The position numbers were made by a program, and so were the translations under genes. The notes under the pieces were generated by a model, which did not search any database, was not told the DNA's origin, and saw nothing but the letters and a program-made list of their open reading frames with translations. Positions 50,176 to 59,037 of a stretch of 64,000 nt of DNA are shown in pieces. The stretch covers positions 192,907 to 256,906 of the forward strand of contig CAZGVO010000006.1 in assembly GCA_964529175.1 (NCBI GenBank), read 5' to 3'. The stretch comes from JAAFJM01 sp964529175. Its GTDB lineage: Bacteria > Bacteroidota > Bacteroidia > UKL13-3. Within the stretch, counting starts at the first letter, position 1. Each line of letters begins with the position of its first letter.

Positions 50176-53100
50176 ATGTATAAACGCATTTATTTATATT
50201 TGATTATTTTATTTTATTCAATAAAAATAAATGCGCAAGTGTGTTCTATTCAAACAAACGATACTATAGTTTGCATAGGAAATGCCTTAAATTTTAGTGC
50301 TACTTACACTTCAGGGTTAACACCAACCAATTATGAATGGGATTATGGCAATGGCGTAAAAAGCAGTCAGGCTACAAATACCTATAATTATACTTCTGCG
50401 GGTAATTATACACCAACTTTAAAAATTACTTTTTCTAATAATTCGCAATGCTTTGCAACAGGAAAAACCATAAAAGTAGTGGCATTGCCTAATTCTTATT
50501 TCTCTATACTGAGCGATACTTTTCAATGCTTTAAAAATAATAGGGTTTGTATAAAAGATTCGGCTAGTCCTGGAAGCAATGGAAGTATAATAACTAAGCG
50601 AACTTTTATTTGGGGTGATGGAATTTTTGAAACGCAGTTTGACTTTGGCGATACACTTTGCCATAATTACAAATATACTGTTGGTGGCATTTACTCCCTA
50701 GTTTTAGAAGTAACTGATTCAAATAATTGTTTTACTCGGTTTGAACGAAAAAACGCCATTCGTATTTTACCTCAGCTCGAAAAAATTAGCTTTTCAAGTG
50801 TTTTAAAAAGGTGCGATTCTACCCTCATGATTTTTTCAAACACATCTGCCTTTCCGTTTAGCAAACTACAAAAATTTGTTTGGGATTTTGGCGATGGAAA
50901 GAGGGATACCACATCGCAAAAGTGGGGCACTTTTAATTATTTATACGATTCTATTGGTGATTATACTGCTAGGTTAATTATTACCGATAAATTTAATTGC
51001 ACAGATACTGCAAATAAACTTTTACGCGCCACAAAAAGGGTAATGGATACCAAAGTAACTTTTTTGCGTGCCAGTCAGTGTTTTAATTTACAGCCTTTTA
51101 TGGTGTTGTATAAAAATGCAGTAGAACGAGATAGTATAATTTGGAAAGTTTTCGATAACAATGATAAGATGCTAGATTCAGTTTATAATTATGCTTTTTT
51201 TAGTCCTGCTAATTCTTACGAATGTGGTAAATACCGTATAACAATGGATGCATTTTACGATAAAAATTGTAAAATGAGCATTGATACCAATTTTGAAATA
51301 TTTGGTCCACATGCAATACTTACACCCAAAGGCATACCTGTAGTTAATCAATACCAATGTAATACCAACGATACTGTGTTTTTTAGAAATCCAATACCGG
51401 AATATTCCTGTTTGAATAATAATATGGGTAATAAATGGTTTTGGGATTTTGGTGATGGATTTGCACCTCCTTGCACCACCGATACCAAAAAGGGGCAAAA
51501 TATTGGTGTCAATTGTAGATACAGTAAAGATAGTGATAGCGTAAAACATAAGTTTAATAACGCTGGAGAAAACTGTTATTTTGTTAAAATGTATATTGCC
51601 GATACCGTTCGCAATTGTTCACATGTAGATTCAACTAAAGTAGTGATAGGTAGTGTAAGCGCTGCGCCTGATTTACCCTCTCGCAGAGGTTTATATTATT
51701 ATACTATTCCTCCAGGAAAAGACTTGCCTCCTCAACATTGTTTTAGAAATACGTTTGTTTTTAAGTTTGATGAAACCTTGCCAAGTTGTGGACGAGAACA
51801 AATTTGGATTATGCCCGATTCTGCTTCTAAACAAAAAGATTGGCTTTCAGTAGAACCATGGATTGACAGTACCCAAATTACATATTATAATGTTGGCGAT
51901 TCTTCTGGTTGGGTTACAGTAGGTTTAATGATTAAAAATGGGCCTTGTATTGATACTTTTTGGTATCACCGTATGTTCAAAATTATGCCTATAAACCCTA
52001 AGTTTAATATTACTTTTAATACTAAGTGTTTTCCTTATGCAACTACCATTTCTTTTGCCGATTCGCTTCAAGATAGTATCAAAATAGCATCAGTTAGCAT
52101 ATATAAAGTTAATGAAAATCCGTATGAAGAAATATTTGTTAGGTCATTTGTTCAAAATCTTACTAAACAAGATTCGTTTATTCATGCTATAAAATATACT
52201 TTTAATGAAAGATATAGGTATAAAATTGATGCATTGTTAATTAATTCAGATGGGTGTGGTTTTTCAGCTGCAGAGCGCGTAAATATTGGTTATTACAGAA
52301 CTAGATCTACCAATAAAACAGTTGTTTGTGTAACCGATTCGGCCGAATTAACTGACGATTTTGAATATTATGGTCAAGAAAATAAGAATTGGAAAAATAA
52401 AGCTAGGGCTAATGCTAATTTAGAAAGACTTTGGTGGAATTTTGGTGATTCTGTTGGTTATCAATTTACAGGAATTAACCCAAAACATAAATACGATAGT
52501 GTTGAAAATTACAATATTACTTTATTGGTTCAAGATAGTGTGGGCTGTATTGATACCTTAAAAAATTTGTACAGCATAAAAGTGGTAGATGTAAAAGCTG
52601 CCATTGAACCTATTACCAAAAGTTTGTTATGTGCTCCAAAGGCAATTACTTTTAAAAGTAATTCTTACACCATTGATAAATCGGCTAAATATGGACAGAA
52701 TCCTTATGATCAAGTAAATGATTGGTATTGGGATTTTGGCGATGGTAAAGTGGCAAGTATTTCAAGCAATCCAACTCACGATTATTCAGATAACGATACT
52801 TATAAAGTGGTTTTAAAAATTGGAACTTTGGCAGGTTGCGTAGATAGTACCAGCATGCCTATTACAATTAAAGGACCAAAACCTAGATACAATTTTGCCA
52901 TGGGCGATACCTTTGGATGTAGTCCAGTTAAACTTACTTTAAATAATACCACAGGTAAGCAGCTATTAAATTGGCAATGGAAAGTAGATGGACCAGCTAG
53001 TTTTGCGGTTTCAACTAATAAAGATTCTGCCACACCTTTTGAGCTAGTTAAAGCAGGTATTTACCGAATTTTATTGTTAGGAACTGATTCGTTTATAAAT

Positions 53101-53997
53101 GAAATAACTGGTCAAACCATTTATTGTACATCAATTTATCCTGATACCAATAGTTTAACACAACGTGCTGTATATGTTACAGTTGTAAATAAGCCAGATG
53201 TTAAGTTAATTGGTCCAGATACAGTTTGCGTAAATAATCTTTTTTCAATTTCGGCAGTGGCTGATACTGTTTATAAACAGTTTATTTGGCAAACAAGTGA
53301 TGGCTTTAACTCAGGTATTAAACCTTTTTCCGATTCTGTATTTAACTATGTTTTTAAAGATTCCGGCAATTATTTTATCAAACTAATTCCAATTCCGGGT
53401 ATAAAAATTCAGTGTATTGATACAGCAATACACCAAATAGTAGCTGGAAATGTGAAGGCCAATTTCGATATTGATGTTACTCAATCGCCAGTATTTTTAT
53501 TTAAAAATAAATCCAAATTCTCCAATGGTTTTGAATGGGATTTTGGCGATCCTGCTTCGGGTATTGATAACCAATCGTTTTTACAGAATCCAACTCATAC
53601 TTATAAAAACTTAAACGACAGTTTTAAAGTATGCCTTGTAACTAATACTTTTTCAAGGTGTTTTGATACCATTTGTAAATACATTTTACCTAAGCCACAT
53701 TTAATAAATATACCCAATGTGTTTACACCCAATAACGATGGTGTAAACGATGCTTTTGATATTGAAATTGTGGGTTATTCAGAATATGAATTAGTAATAT
53801 TTAACCGCTGGGGAACTAAGGTTTTTGAAGGAGATAAAGATGGCTTTGCCAATGATGGTATCAATTGGAATGGCAAAAACTTTAATACTGGGGAGCTTAA
53901 TACCAATGGTGTTTACTATTACTCGTTTAAGTATAAACTTAATTACGATGAGGTAGAAAAATACGTTCATGGAACAATAACTTTAATTAGAGAATAA
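50176..53997 (+). CDS. Giant PKD-domain surface protein with T9SS type B tail (copy 2)
   Basis: A 1273-residue paralog of the preceding gene with the same order of parts. PKD motifs include YEWDYGNGVK, KFVWDFGDGKRD, WFWDFGDGFAPP, LWWNFGDSVG, WYWDFGDGKVA and FEWDFGDPASG. The central LYYYTIPPG region and the type B tail NIPNVFTPNNDGVNDAFDIEI are retained. Similarity is highest at both ends and around the central region; single domains differ, so they have diverged since duplication. The protein has a signal peptide (KINAQ). Both are probably secreted and attached to the surface by the T9SS; the ligand is unknown. It ends 5 bases before the NTF2-like gene, which may be coupled. Confidence 0.88.
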   Translation: MYKRIYLYLIILFYSIKINAQVCSIQTNDTIVCIGNALNFSATYTSGLTPTNYEWDYGNGVKSSQATNTYNYTSAGNYTPTLKITFSNNSQCFATGKTIKVVALPNSYFSILSDTFQCFKNNRVCIKDSASPGSNGSIITKRTFIWGDGIFETQFDFGDTLCHNYKYTVGGIYSLVLEVTDSNNCFTRFERKNAIRILPQLEKISFSSVLKRCDSTLMIFSNTSAFPFSKLQKFVWDFGDGKRDTTSQKWGTFNYLYDSIGDYTARLIITDKFNCTDTANKLLRATKRVMDTKVTFLRASQCFNLQPFMVLYKNAVERDSIIWKVFDNNDKMLDSVYNYAFFSPANSYECGKYRITMDAFYDKNCKMSIDTNFEIFGPHAILTPKGIPVVNQYQCNTNDTVFFRNPIPEYSCLNNNMGNKWFWDFGDGFAPPCTTDTKKGQNIGVNCRYSKDSDSVKHKFNNAGENCYFVKMYIADTVRNCSHVDSTKVVIGSVSAAPDLPSRRGLYYYTIPPGKDLPPQHCFRNTFVFKFDETLPSCGREQIWIMPDSASKQKDWLSVEPWIDSTQITYYNVGDSSGWVTVGLMIKNGPCIDTFWYHRMFKIMPINPKFNITFNTKCFPYATTISFADSLQDSIKIASVSIYKVNENPYEEIFVRSFVQNLTKQDSFIHAIKYTFNERYRYKIDALLINSDGCGFSAAERVNIGYYRTRSTNKTVVCVTDSAELTDDFEYYGQENKNWKNKARANANLERLWWNFGDSVGYQFTGINPKHKYDSVENYNITLLVQDSVGCIDTLKNLYSIKVVDVKAAIEPITKSLLCAPKAITFKSNSYTIDKSAKYGQNPYDQVNDWYWDFGDGKVASISSNPTHDYSDNDTYKVVLKIGTLAGCVDSTSMPITIKGPKPRYNFAMGDTFGCSPVKLTLNNTTGKQLLNWQWKVDGPASFAVSTNKDSATPFELVKAGIYRILLLGTDSFINEITGQTIYCTSIYPDTNSLTQRAVYVTVVNKPDVKLIGPDTVCVNNLFSISAVADTVYKQFIWQTSDGFNSGIKPFSDSVFNYVFKDSGNYFIKLIPIPGIKIQCIDTAIHQIVAGNVKANFDIDVTQSPVFLFKNKSKFSNGFEWDFGDPASGIDNQSFLQNPTHTYKNLNDSFKVCLVTNTFSRCFDTICKYILPKPHLINIPNVFTPNNDGVNDAFDIEIVGYSEYELVIFNRWGTKVFEGDKDGFANDGINWNGKNFNTGELNTNGVYYYSFKYKLNYDEVEKYVHGTITLIRE

Positions 53998-54002
53998 TAT
54001 AC

Positions 54003-54356
54003 ATGACAAACGAACAAATAGCTTTAAAATGGTTTGAAGCATTTAATGAACATAACCTCGAAAATTTGCTTTCGCTTTATAGCGATAATGCCCAACATTT
54101 TAGCCCAAAACTAAAAATTAGACAGCCCGAAACCAATGGTTTGATAATAGGAAAAAATGCCCTCAGAACTTGGTGGGCCGATGCTTTTGAACGATTACCC
54201 AATTTGCATTATAAAGTAACTTCGTTAACTGCAAATGAACAACGCGTTTTTATGGAATACATTAGGCAAGTGCCTATGGAAAATGATATGTTGGTGGCCG
54301 AAGTATTAGAAATTGATAAAGGTTTAATAATTGCCTCAAGGGTTTATCATGGATAA
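54003..54356 (+). CDS. NTF2/SnoaL-like small protein
   Basis: A 117-residue protein with the SnoaL/NTF2 cone fold pattern: ALKWFEAFNEHNLENLLSLYSDNAQHFSPK, GKNALRTWWADAFERLPNLHYKV, and ending VAEVLEIDKGLIIASRVYHG. Members include steroid isomerases and polyketide cyclases but most are of unknown role; no catalytic set can be assigned here. It begins 5 bases behind the copy 2 PKD gene, and its last codons overlap a promoter for the next gene. Confidence 0.82.
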   Translation: MTNEQIALKWFEAFNEHNLENLLSLYSDNAQHFSPKLKIRQPETNGLIIGKNALRTWWADAFERLPNLHYKVTSLTANEQRVFMEYIRQVPMENDMLVAEVLEIDKGLIIASRVYHG

Positions 54357-54372
54357 TTTTTTTTTAAATTTG
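54343..54372 (+). promoter_or_regulatory. Promoter with near-leaderless start for the lipoprotein gene at 54378
   Basis: TTTA (54343-54346), 18 bases, TAAATTTG (54365-54372). The ATG at 54378 is 5 bases downstream of the -7 element, so the transcript may start at or almost at the start codon. Confidence 0.4.
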
Positions 54373-54377
54373 TGCCA

Positions 54378-54884
54378 ATGAAATTAAGGCTATGGTTAAT
54401 ACCTATTGTTTTACTACTTTTAAGTAGCTGCCAAAAAAGGTATTGGTACCGTTCGTTTGTATTTGGTTCTAGCAAAAATTTAGTACCCGTAAATGTTGTT
54501 ATACAAAACGAAAGCCCAACATTATTAACCGAAACTTTTGAAAAGGAAATTTTAGCCGCTTGTGAAAAACAATTGCTTAAAAAAGGGTATAAAGCCACTG
54601 CTAAAAAAGCTATTTTTCAGTTCACATTGGTTATTAAAGTAGAAAAATTTAAAGTGAATGGACTTGCCCATTATGGAGGCGAACGCACCATGTTATATCC
54701 ATATTTTGATAAAGAAGTAAAAGCTATTTTGTTTGAATGCACACTTACCCAAAGTAAAAAAGATTTAACTTGGCAAGTATGGGAAAATAGCAATGATTTG
54801 TATTTTTTTGGTAAGCAAAAACGCGATATGCGCAGAAGCAAAGGAATGGTTAAATATTTAATAAGAAGTGCAAAGCAGAAATAG
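54378..54884 (+). CDS. Lipoprotein of unknown function
   Basis: A 168-residue lipoprotein (MKLRLWLIPIVLLLLSSC, lipobox LSSC), read from the ATG at 54378; a GTG two codons earlier overlaps the promoter's last base. The mature chain is basic. It has a beta-rich middle (LVPVNVVIQNESPTLLTETFEKEILAACEKQLLKKGYKATAKKAIFQFTLVIKVEKF) that recalls DUF4136-like lipoproteins, in which a short N-terminal strand precedes a helix and a 'FxF-VI-V' strand; the match is weak. A family call is not possible. The gene lies between the NTF2-like gene and sppA. Confidence 0.7.
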   Translation: MKLRLWLIPIVLLLLSSCQKRYWYRSFVFGSSKNLVPVNVVIQNESPTLLTETFEKEILAACEKQLLKKGYKATAKKAIFQFTLVIKVEKFKVNGLAHYGGERTMLYPYFDKEVKAILFECTLTQSKKDLTWQVWENSNDLYFFGKQKRDMRRSKGMVKYLIRSAKQK

Positions 54885-55019
54885 TGTTTTTTGCCTAATA
54901 AATCATTTTACTATCCCACATTTATACCTTTTATCTTTTAGAGGTTTCGTTTGCACAATAAGTTAGGCAGTTATTTTATTAATAAATATATTAGCTGCGC
55001 AATTAATCAATAATTATTT

Positions 55020-56783
55020 ATGAAGCAGTTTTTCAAGTTCATGTTTGCCAGTATGTTAGGTTTTATTATCAGTGGCGTGGTATTGTTTTTTATTTTAATT
55101 GGGGCAATAGCTGGTTTGGCTTCAAAAGGCGATAAAGAAGAAGTAAAGGTAGAGACAAACTCTATTTTAAAACTTAACTTAAACTATGCTATTCCTGAAA
55201 GAACCACTAGCAATGTGTTTAAAAACTTTAATTTTCAAACTTTTGAAAGTAAAAACGATGCCGGTTTAGATGATATTTTAGAAAACATAAAAAAAGCAGC
55301 AGCCGATGAAAATGTAAAAGGTATTTACCTTGAAATGGGCATTAATATGAACAGTTTTGCTACTGTTGAAGAAATTAGAAATGAGCTTATTGCCTTTAAA
55401 AAGTCAAAAAAATTCATTGTAGCTTATGGCGAGTTGGCCGATCAAAAATCGTATTACCTATGTTCTGTAGCTGATAAAGTATTTTTAAATCCAGCAGGAG
55501 AATTGGTTTTAAATGGTTTGTCGAGCAGTGTAATGTATTTAAAAAATATGTTTACCAAAATAGGAGTGGAGCCTGAGTTAATCCGTCATGGTAAGTTTAA
55601 ATCGGCTGGTGAACCTTTAATTACCGATAAAATGAGCGATGCCAATAGAGAGCAAATTAGTTCATACATGGGTAGTTTGTATCATACCATGGTTAGTGGA
55701 ATTGCAGCTGCACGTAAAAAACAAGTTACCGAAGTTGAAAATATAGTAAATCAATTATTAATCCAACATCCGCAAGATGCAGTAGAATTAGGCTTGGCAG
55801 ATGGTTTAAAATACAATGATGAAGTAGAAAGTGAACTTAAAAAATTAATTGGCAACGATGATAAATTGAATTTTATTTCAATGAATAAATACGCTAAAGT
55901 TACCAATACCAATATTAGCACAAGTGAGAATAAAATAGCTATTATTTATTGTAATGGCGAAATAGTAAGTGGCGAAAGTAGTGATGATAATATGGGTAGT
56001 GAAACCATTGCCAATGCTATTAAAAAAGTGCGTTTAGACGATAATTATAAAGCTATTGTTTTACGTATAAACTCACCAGGTGGAAGTGCCATGGCAAGCG
56101 ATGTAATTTGGCGTGAAGTTATTTTAGCTAAAAAAGTAAAACCGGTAATTGTAAGCATGGCGAGTGTAGCTGCTAGTGGAGGTTACTATATTGCTGCTCC
56201 AGCCGATGTTATTGTAGCCGAGCCAAATACCATAACTGGTTCAATTGGTGTGTTTGGATTAATGGTAAATGCCAAAGAATTATTGAATAACAAATTAGGA
56301 GTGAATGTAGAAACGGTAAAAATGGGCGAGTATGCCGATTTAGGTTCAATTGATAGACCATTAACACCAGCCGAAAGAGCCATTATTCAAAAAGGAGTTG
56401 ATAGAATTTACGATGAGTTTATAACCAAAGTAGCTGAAGGACGTAAACTTAAAAAAGAACAAGTAGATAGCATTGCACAAGGAAGAGTTTGGGCTGCTAC
56501 CGATGCTAAAAAAATTGGTTTGGTTGATGAATTTGGAGGATTAGATAAAGCGCTTGAAATAGCTAAAAATAAAGCTAAGTTAGGTGATTACCGTACCGTA
56601 AGTTTCCCTGAGTTAAAAGATCCAATACAATCGTTATTTGAAGATATGTCGGGCCAAGCAAGTATGTTTTTAACCAAACAAAGTTTAACACCTGAGCAAT
56701 TTAAACTATTTACCGACTTTAATAAATTAATGCATTACCGCGGTGTGCAAGCCCGCATGAGTTTTGATGTAAATGTGCAATAA
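55020..56783 (+). CDS. sppA: Signal peptide peptidase SppA (67 kDa type)
   Basis: A 587-residue protein with an N-terminal membrane anchor (MLGFIISGVVLFFILIGAIAGL, ~12-33) and two tandem SppA domains, the length of the double-domain E. coli type. The catalytic lysine is expected at Lys194 (RHGKFKSAGEP) in the first domain, and the nucleophile Ser386 in the second (ASVAASGGYYIAAPAD). Downstream segments TGSIGVFGLM and SIDRPLTPAERA also match. It degrades signal peptides released during export. Many exported proteins encoded nearby would be its indirect clients. A terminator follows 20 bases after the stop codon. Confidence 0.94.
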   Translation: MKQFFKFMFASMLGFIISGVVLFFILIGAIAGLASKGDKEEVKVETNSILKLNLNYAIPERTTSNVFKNFNFQTFESKNDAGLDDILENIKKAAADENVKGIYLEMGINMNSFATVEEIRNELIAFKKSKKFIVAYGELADQKSYYLCSVADKVFLNPAGELVLNGLSSSVMYLKNMFTKIGVEPELIRHGKFKSAGEPLITDKMSDANREQISSYMGSLYHTMVSGIAAARKKQVTEVENIVNQLLIQHPQDAVELGLADGLKYNDEVESELKKLIGNDDKLNFISMNKYAKVTNTNISTSENKIAIIYCNGEIVSGESSDDNMGSETIANAIKKVRLDDNYKAIVLRINSPGGSAMASDVIWREVILAKKVKPVIVSMASVAASGGYYIAAPADVIVAEPNTITGSIGVFGLMVNAKELLNNKLGVNVETVKMGEYADLGSIDRPLTPAERAIIQKGVDRIYDEFITKVAEGRKLKKEQVDSIAQGRVWAATDAKKIGLVDEFGGLDKALEIAKNKAKLGDYRTVSFPELKDPIQSLFEDMSGQASMFLTKQSLTPEQFKLFTDFNKLMHYRGVQARMSFDVNVQ

Positions 56784-56801
56784 TTAAGTTAGTTATAAAT
56801 A

Positions 56802-56839
56802 CAAAAGCCTGATTGGATTTTTTTCAATCAGGCTTTTTA
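56802..56839. terminator. Bidirectional terminator between sppA and the convergent cysteine-motif gene
   Basis: AAAAGCCTGATTG / CAATCAGGCTTTT stem with a T-rich loop. It overlaps the last codons of the minus-strand gene that ends at 56824, so that gene's 3' end is part of the hairpin. Confidence 0.8.
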
Positions 56840-57594
56840 TTTGAGGTTTTGCGTCTGGTTTTCCTCAATTTTATGTTATTGGGAACCAACATTACCATTG
56901 AGTTCTGGGCTTCATTTTCATTTTGCTTTTTATTTTTGGTGTTGTTATAGGCTTCACTAATACTGCTAATAGCATTCGGCTTTGGTTCTGGGTTAGATGG
57001 TTTGAAAATGCTAGGAATAAAAGGTTCGTTCTTTATTTCTTCTAAAGTTGTAAATCCTAAGGTGGTATTAACCACAAACACAGTTGGGTCTATGCTTAAT
57101 TTTATCTCATTGGGGATAATTGAGCTGCTAATATCAACAAATAAACTTTCAGAATTTAATGTATCAATTTTGGCTAAAGAATCATTGTTTTCTTCAAAAT
57201 ACAAACTGTCTTTTGCTTGTATGGTATCAATTTTATTTAAAACTAAACTATCAGGATTTTCACTTTGGTTCAATTTAAACTCTACCGCAAATAATTGATT
57301 ACCAAAACACAACATTGTAATAACCAAAAGCTTTTGCCAATAAAATAAATTGCTTTGTAGAATATTGGCTTCTAGTTCAATTACTATATTGTCAATTTGA
57401 TTATTGTAAAATCTTCCACAAGTGGGTTGGTTATTATTAGCTATAAAATAATCCTTAATTTGCTGTTCCGATTTTTGGGTAAAATCAATAACATTTTTAT
57501 TGCACTGCTGGCAAAATTTGCCTTGTTGCGCAGCATCCATTTCCTCCCATTTGTTTGCACACGGATTGGTTATTATTATTTTATAGCTTTTCAA
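56824..57594 (-). CDS. Membrane protein with N-terminal NPC-QGKFC-C zinc-binding-like motif
   Basis: A 256-residue protein. The first ~65 residues carry a motif recurrent in Bacteroidota: NPCxxxW-M---QGKFCQQC-K-VIDFT, with cysteines at 12, 28, 31 and 59 (TCGRF) that could bind zinc. The order C-x-W, QGKFCxxC, DFT, CGRF is the same as in many unstudied proteins of this phylum. One hydrophobic segment (~83-102) follows, then a long Ser/Asn/Asp-rich region that faces the periplasm or outside, and a basic tail (RKTRRKTSNKKPD). The cytoplasmic motif with an exported tail suggests a sensor or tether. The 3' end lies in the terminator hairpin shared with sppA. Confidence 0.75.
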   Translation of the reverse strand: MKSYKIIITNPCANKWEEMDAAQQGKFCQQCNKNVIDFTQKSEQQIKDYFIANNNQPTCGRFYNNQIDNIVIELEANILQSNLFYWQKLLVITMLCFGNQLFAVEFKLNQSENPDSLVLNKIDTIQAKDSLYFEENNDSLAKIDTLNSESLFVDISSSIIPNEIKLSIDPTVFVVNTTLGFTTLEEIKNEPFIPSIFKPSNPEPKPNAISSISEAYNNTKNKKQNENEAQNSMVMLVPNNIKLRKTRRKTSNKKPD

Positions 57595-57649
57595 CTTTTA
57601 AGTGCTTCTTAAATTAGTTGATTATTTATTTAAAATATAGTTGCTTGCT

Positions 57650-59035
57650 TTAAAGTAATTGTTCTAAAATATCAGGGATAACGCGTTTTTTTAAGTAATC
57701 AATACCCATGTTGTAAACCTGGTTATTTGCGGCTTCAGTATTTATTTCGGTACTTTTTAAATCAGTAATATTACGTTGGTAAACTACTTTTTGAGCATTG
57801 TTTTTTACTATAATATTGGCTGTAAAAACCACATTACTAGCATTTATACTTGTGCCCGTTTGTTGGCTATTGCTGTTTATTTCTAATATAAAATCAGCAT
57901 TTTTATTGTTAGCCAAACACTCAATTCCATTACTGATAAAAGCATTATTAGCTGCTTCTTTAAGTAAATTAGCGTTGGTGTTTTGATCAAATTTTTTCTC
58001 GTTTGTAACAATAAAAAAAGTTGGATTAACAATAGTTACTTGCTTTACAAAACTATTGGTATTGATATTTTTAAGCAATTTTTTTACCCAAAAATCATTG
58101 GTTGCTTCTTGTATTATTTCGTTAAAGTCAATTTTTGCTATAAAGTAGTCGTTGGTTTTTCGAGTTTTTATTTTTGGAATAGCAAATTGTACTTCGCCAT
58201 TGGTGAGCGAACGAGCTTTTTCGTTTTGCATAAATCCTGATGAAAACTCGGCCACTACAGGAATATTCTCAATTTTGTTACCTTTACTATCTTTAATTAC
58301 AAAAGTGAGCATTTCGTTGGTTAATGGCTGTCCTTTTTTTGCTGTAATATCCTTGGTGTTCGATGAAATTTTAAGTTCATTGATACAATACATTATTTCG
58401 CTAAACAATTCATTACCAAAATAAATTTCTTTGTTTTTATAAGTAGTAATAAGTGTTTCCGATAAATAAGGTTTTACATCTTCTACCGCTTTAACCAATA
58501 AAACCAATGCACTTTGGTACTGAAATTTTGTTTTTGCATTTAATGCATTGTCGTATTTGGCTAATGCATTATCCAATGCTTTTTGAATGCGTTGGCGCTT
58601 TAATTCTTGGTATTTTTGTTTCGAAAGTTGGTAATAAACCCAGTAATTACTTTCATCTTCAAAACTGCTTACTAGTTCATAACCTTCTACAAACTCATTT
58701 GCAGTTACCGATGTTTTGGAGTCGTATGTTTCTTTCATGGCATCGTTAACCGAAAGTTTGTATAAAAACGATGAGCTAGAAACATTTACACTTATTTCGC
58801 TTACCAAATCTTTTAAGGCGTTATTTTTTGCTGTTTGTTGGTATTGGTTAATTAGCCCAACTTTGGGCGTAATACCTATTCCTATATAGTATTCAGGGTT
58901 GTTTGGTCTGTTGGTTACCCAGCTAGGTTTGGCTATTACAGTTTTTTTGCTTGCACAACTTATTGATAATGAGATAATTGTCAAAGTGCTTATAATGAAC
59001 ACTTTAAACTTATTGCTATTTAAAAATAGGTACAT
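57650..59035 (-). CDS. LPP20-type lipoprotein
   Basis: A 461-residue lipoprotein (SISC lipobox after a hydrophobic stretch of ~15 residues). Residues ~40-150 have the LPP20 pattern: RPNNPEYYIGIGI, QTAKNNALKDLVSEISVNVSSS, FVEGYELVSSFEDESNYWVYYQLSKQKY. A helical connection follows (ALDNALAKYDNALNAK...), then a beta-rich domain (~240-330), and at the end a domain that resembles the TolB/CsgG-like periplasmic fold (NADFILEINSNSQQTGTSINASNVVFTANIIVKNN). Its gene is 2 bases from the TPR lipoprotein gene at 59038. The pair may build a complex at the outer membrane. Confidence 0.8.
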   Translation of the reverse strand: MYLFLNSNKFKVFIISTLTIISLSISCASKKTVIAKPSWVTNRPNNPEYYIGIGITPKVGLINQYQQTAKNNALKDLVSEISVNVSSSSFLYKLSVNDAMKETYDSKTSVTANEFVEGYELVSSFEDESNYWVYYQLSKQKYQELKRQRIQKALDNALAKYDNALNAKTKFQYQSALVLLVKAVEDVKPYLSETLITTYKNKEIYFGNELFSEIMYCINELKISSNTKDITAKKGQPLTNEMLTFVIKDSKGNKIENIPVVAEFSSGFMQNEKARSLTNGEVQFAIPKIKTRKTNDYFIAKIDFNEIIQEATNDFWVKKLLKNINTNSFVKQVTIVNPTFFIVTNEKKFDQNTNANLLKEAANNAFISNGIECLANNKNADFILEINSNSQQTGTSINASNVVFTANIIVKNNAQKVVYQRNITDLKSTEINTEAANNQVYNMGIDYLKKRVIPDILEQLL

Positions 59036-59037
59036 GT

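Noticed and set aside
51178..51549. Antisense frame within the second PKD gene
   Set aside because: Low-complexity composition with no recognisable motif, and the sense strand encodes a well-conserved paralog.
46351..53997. SprB-type gliding adhesins with adjacent gliding genes
   Set aside because: The type B tail fits T9SS secretion in general, but no gld or spr genes are present in the window, so a gliding role is not supported.
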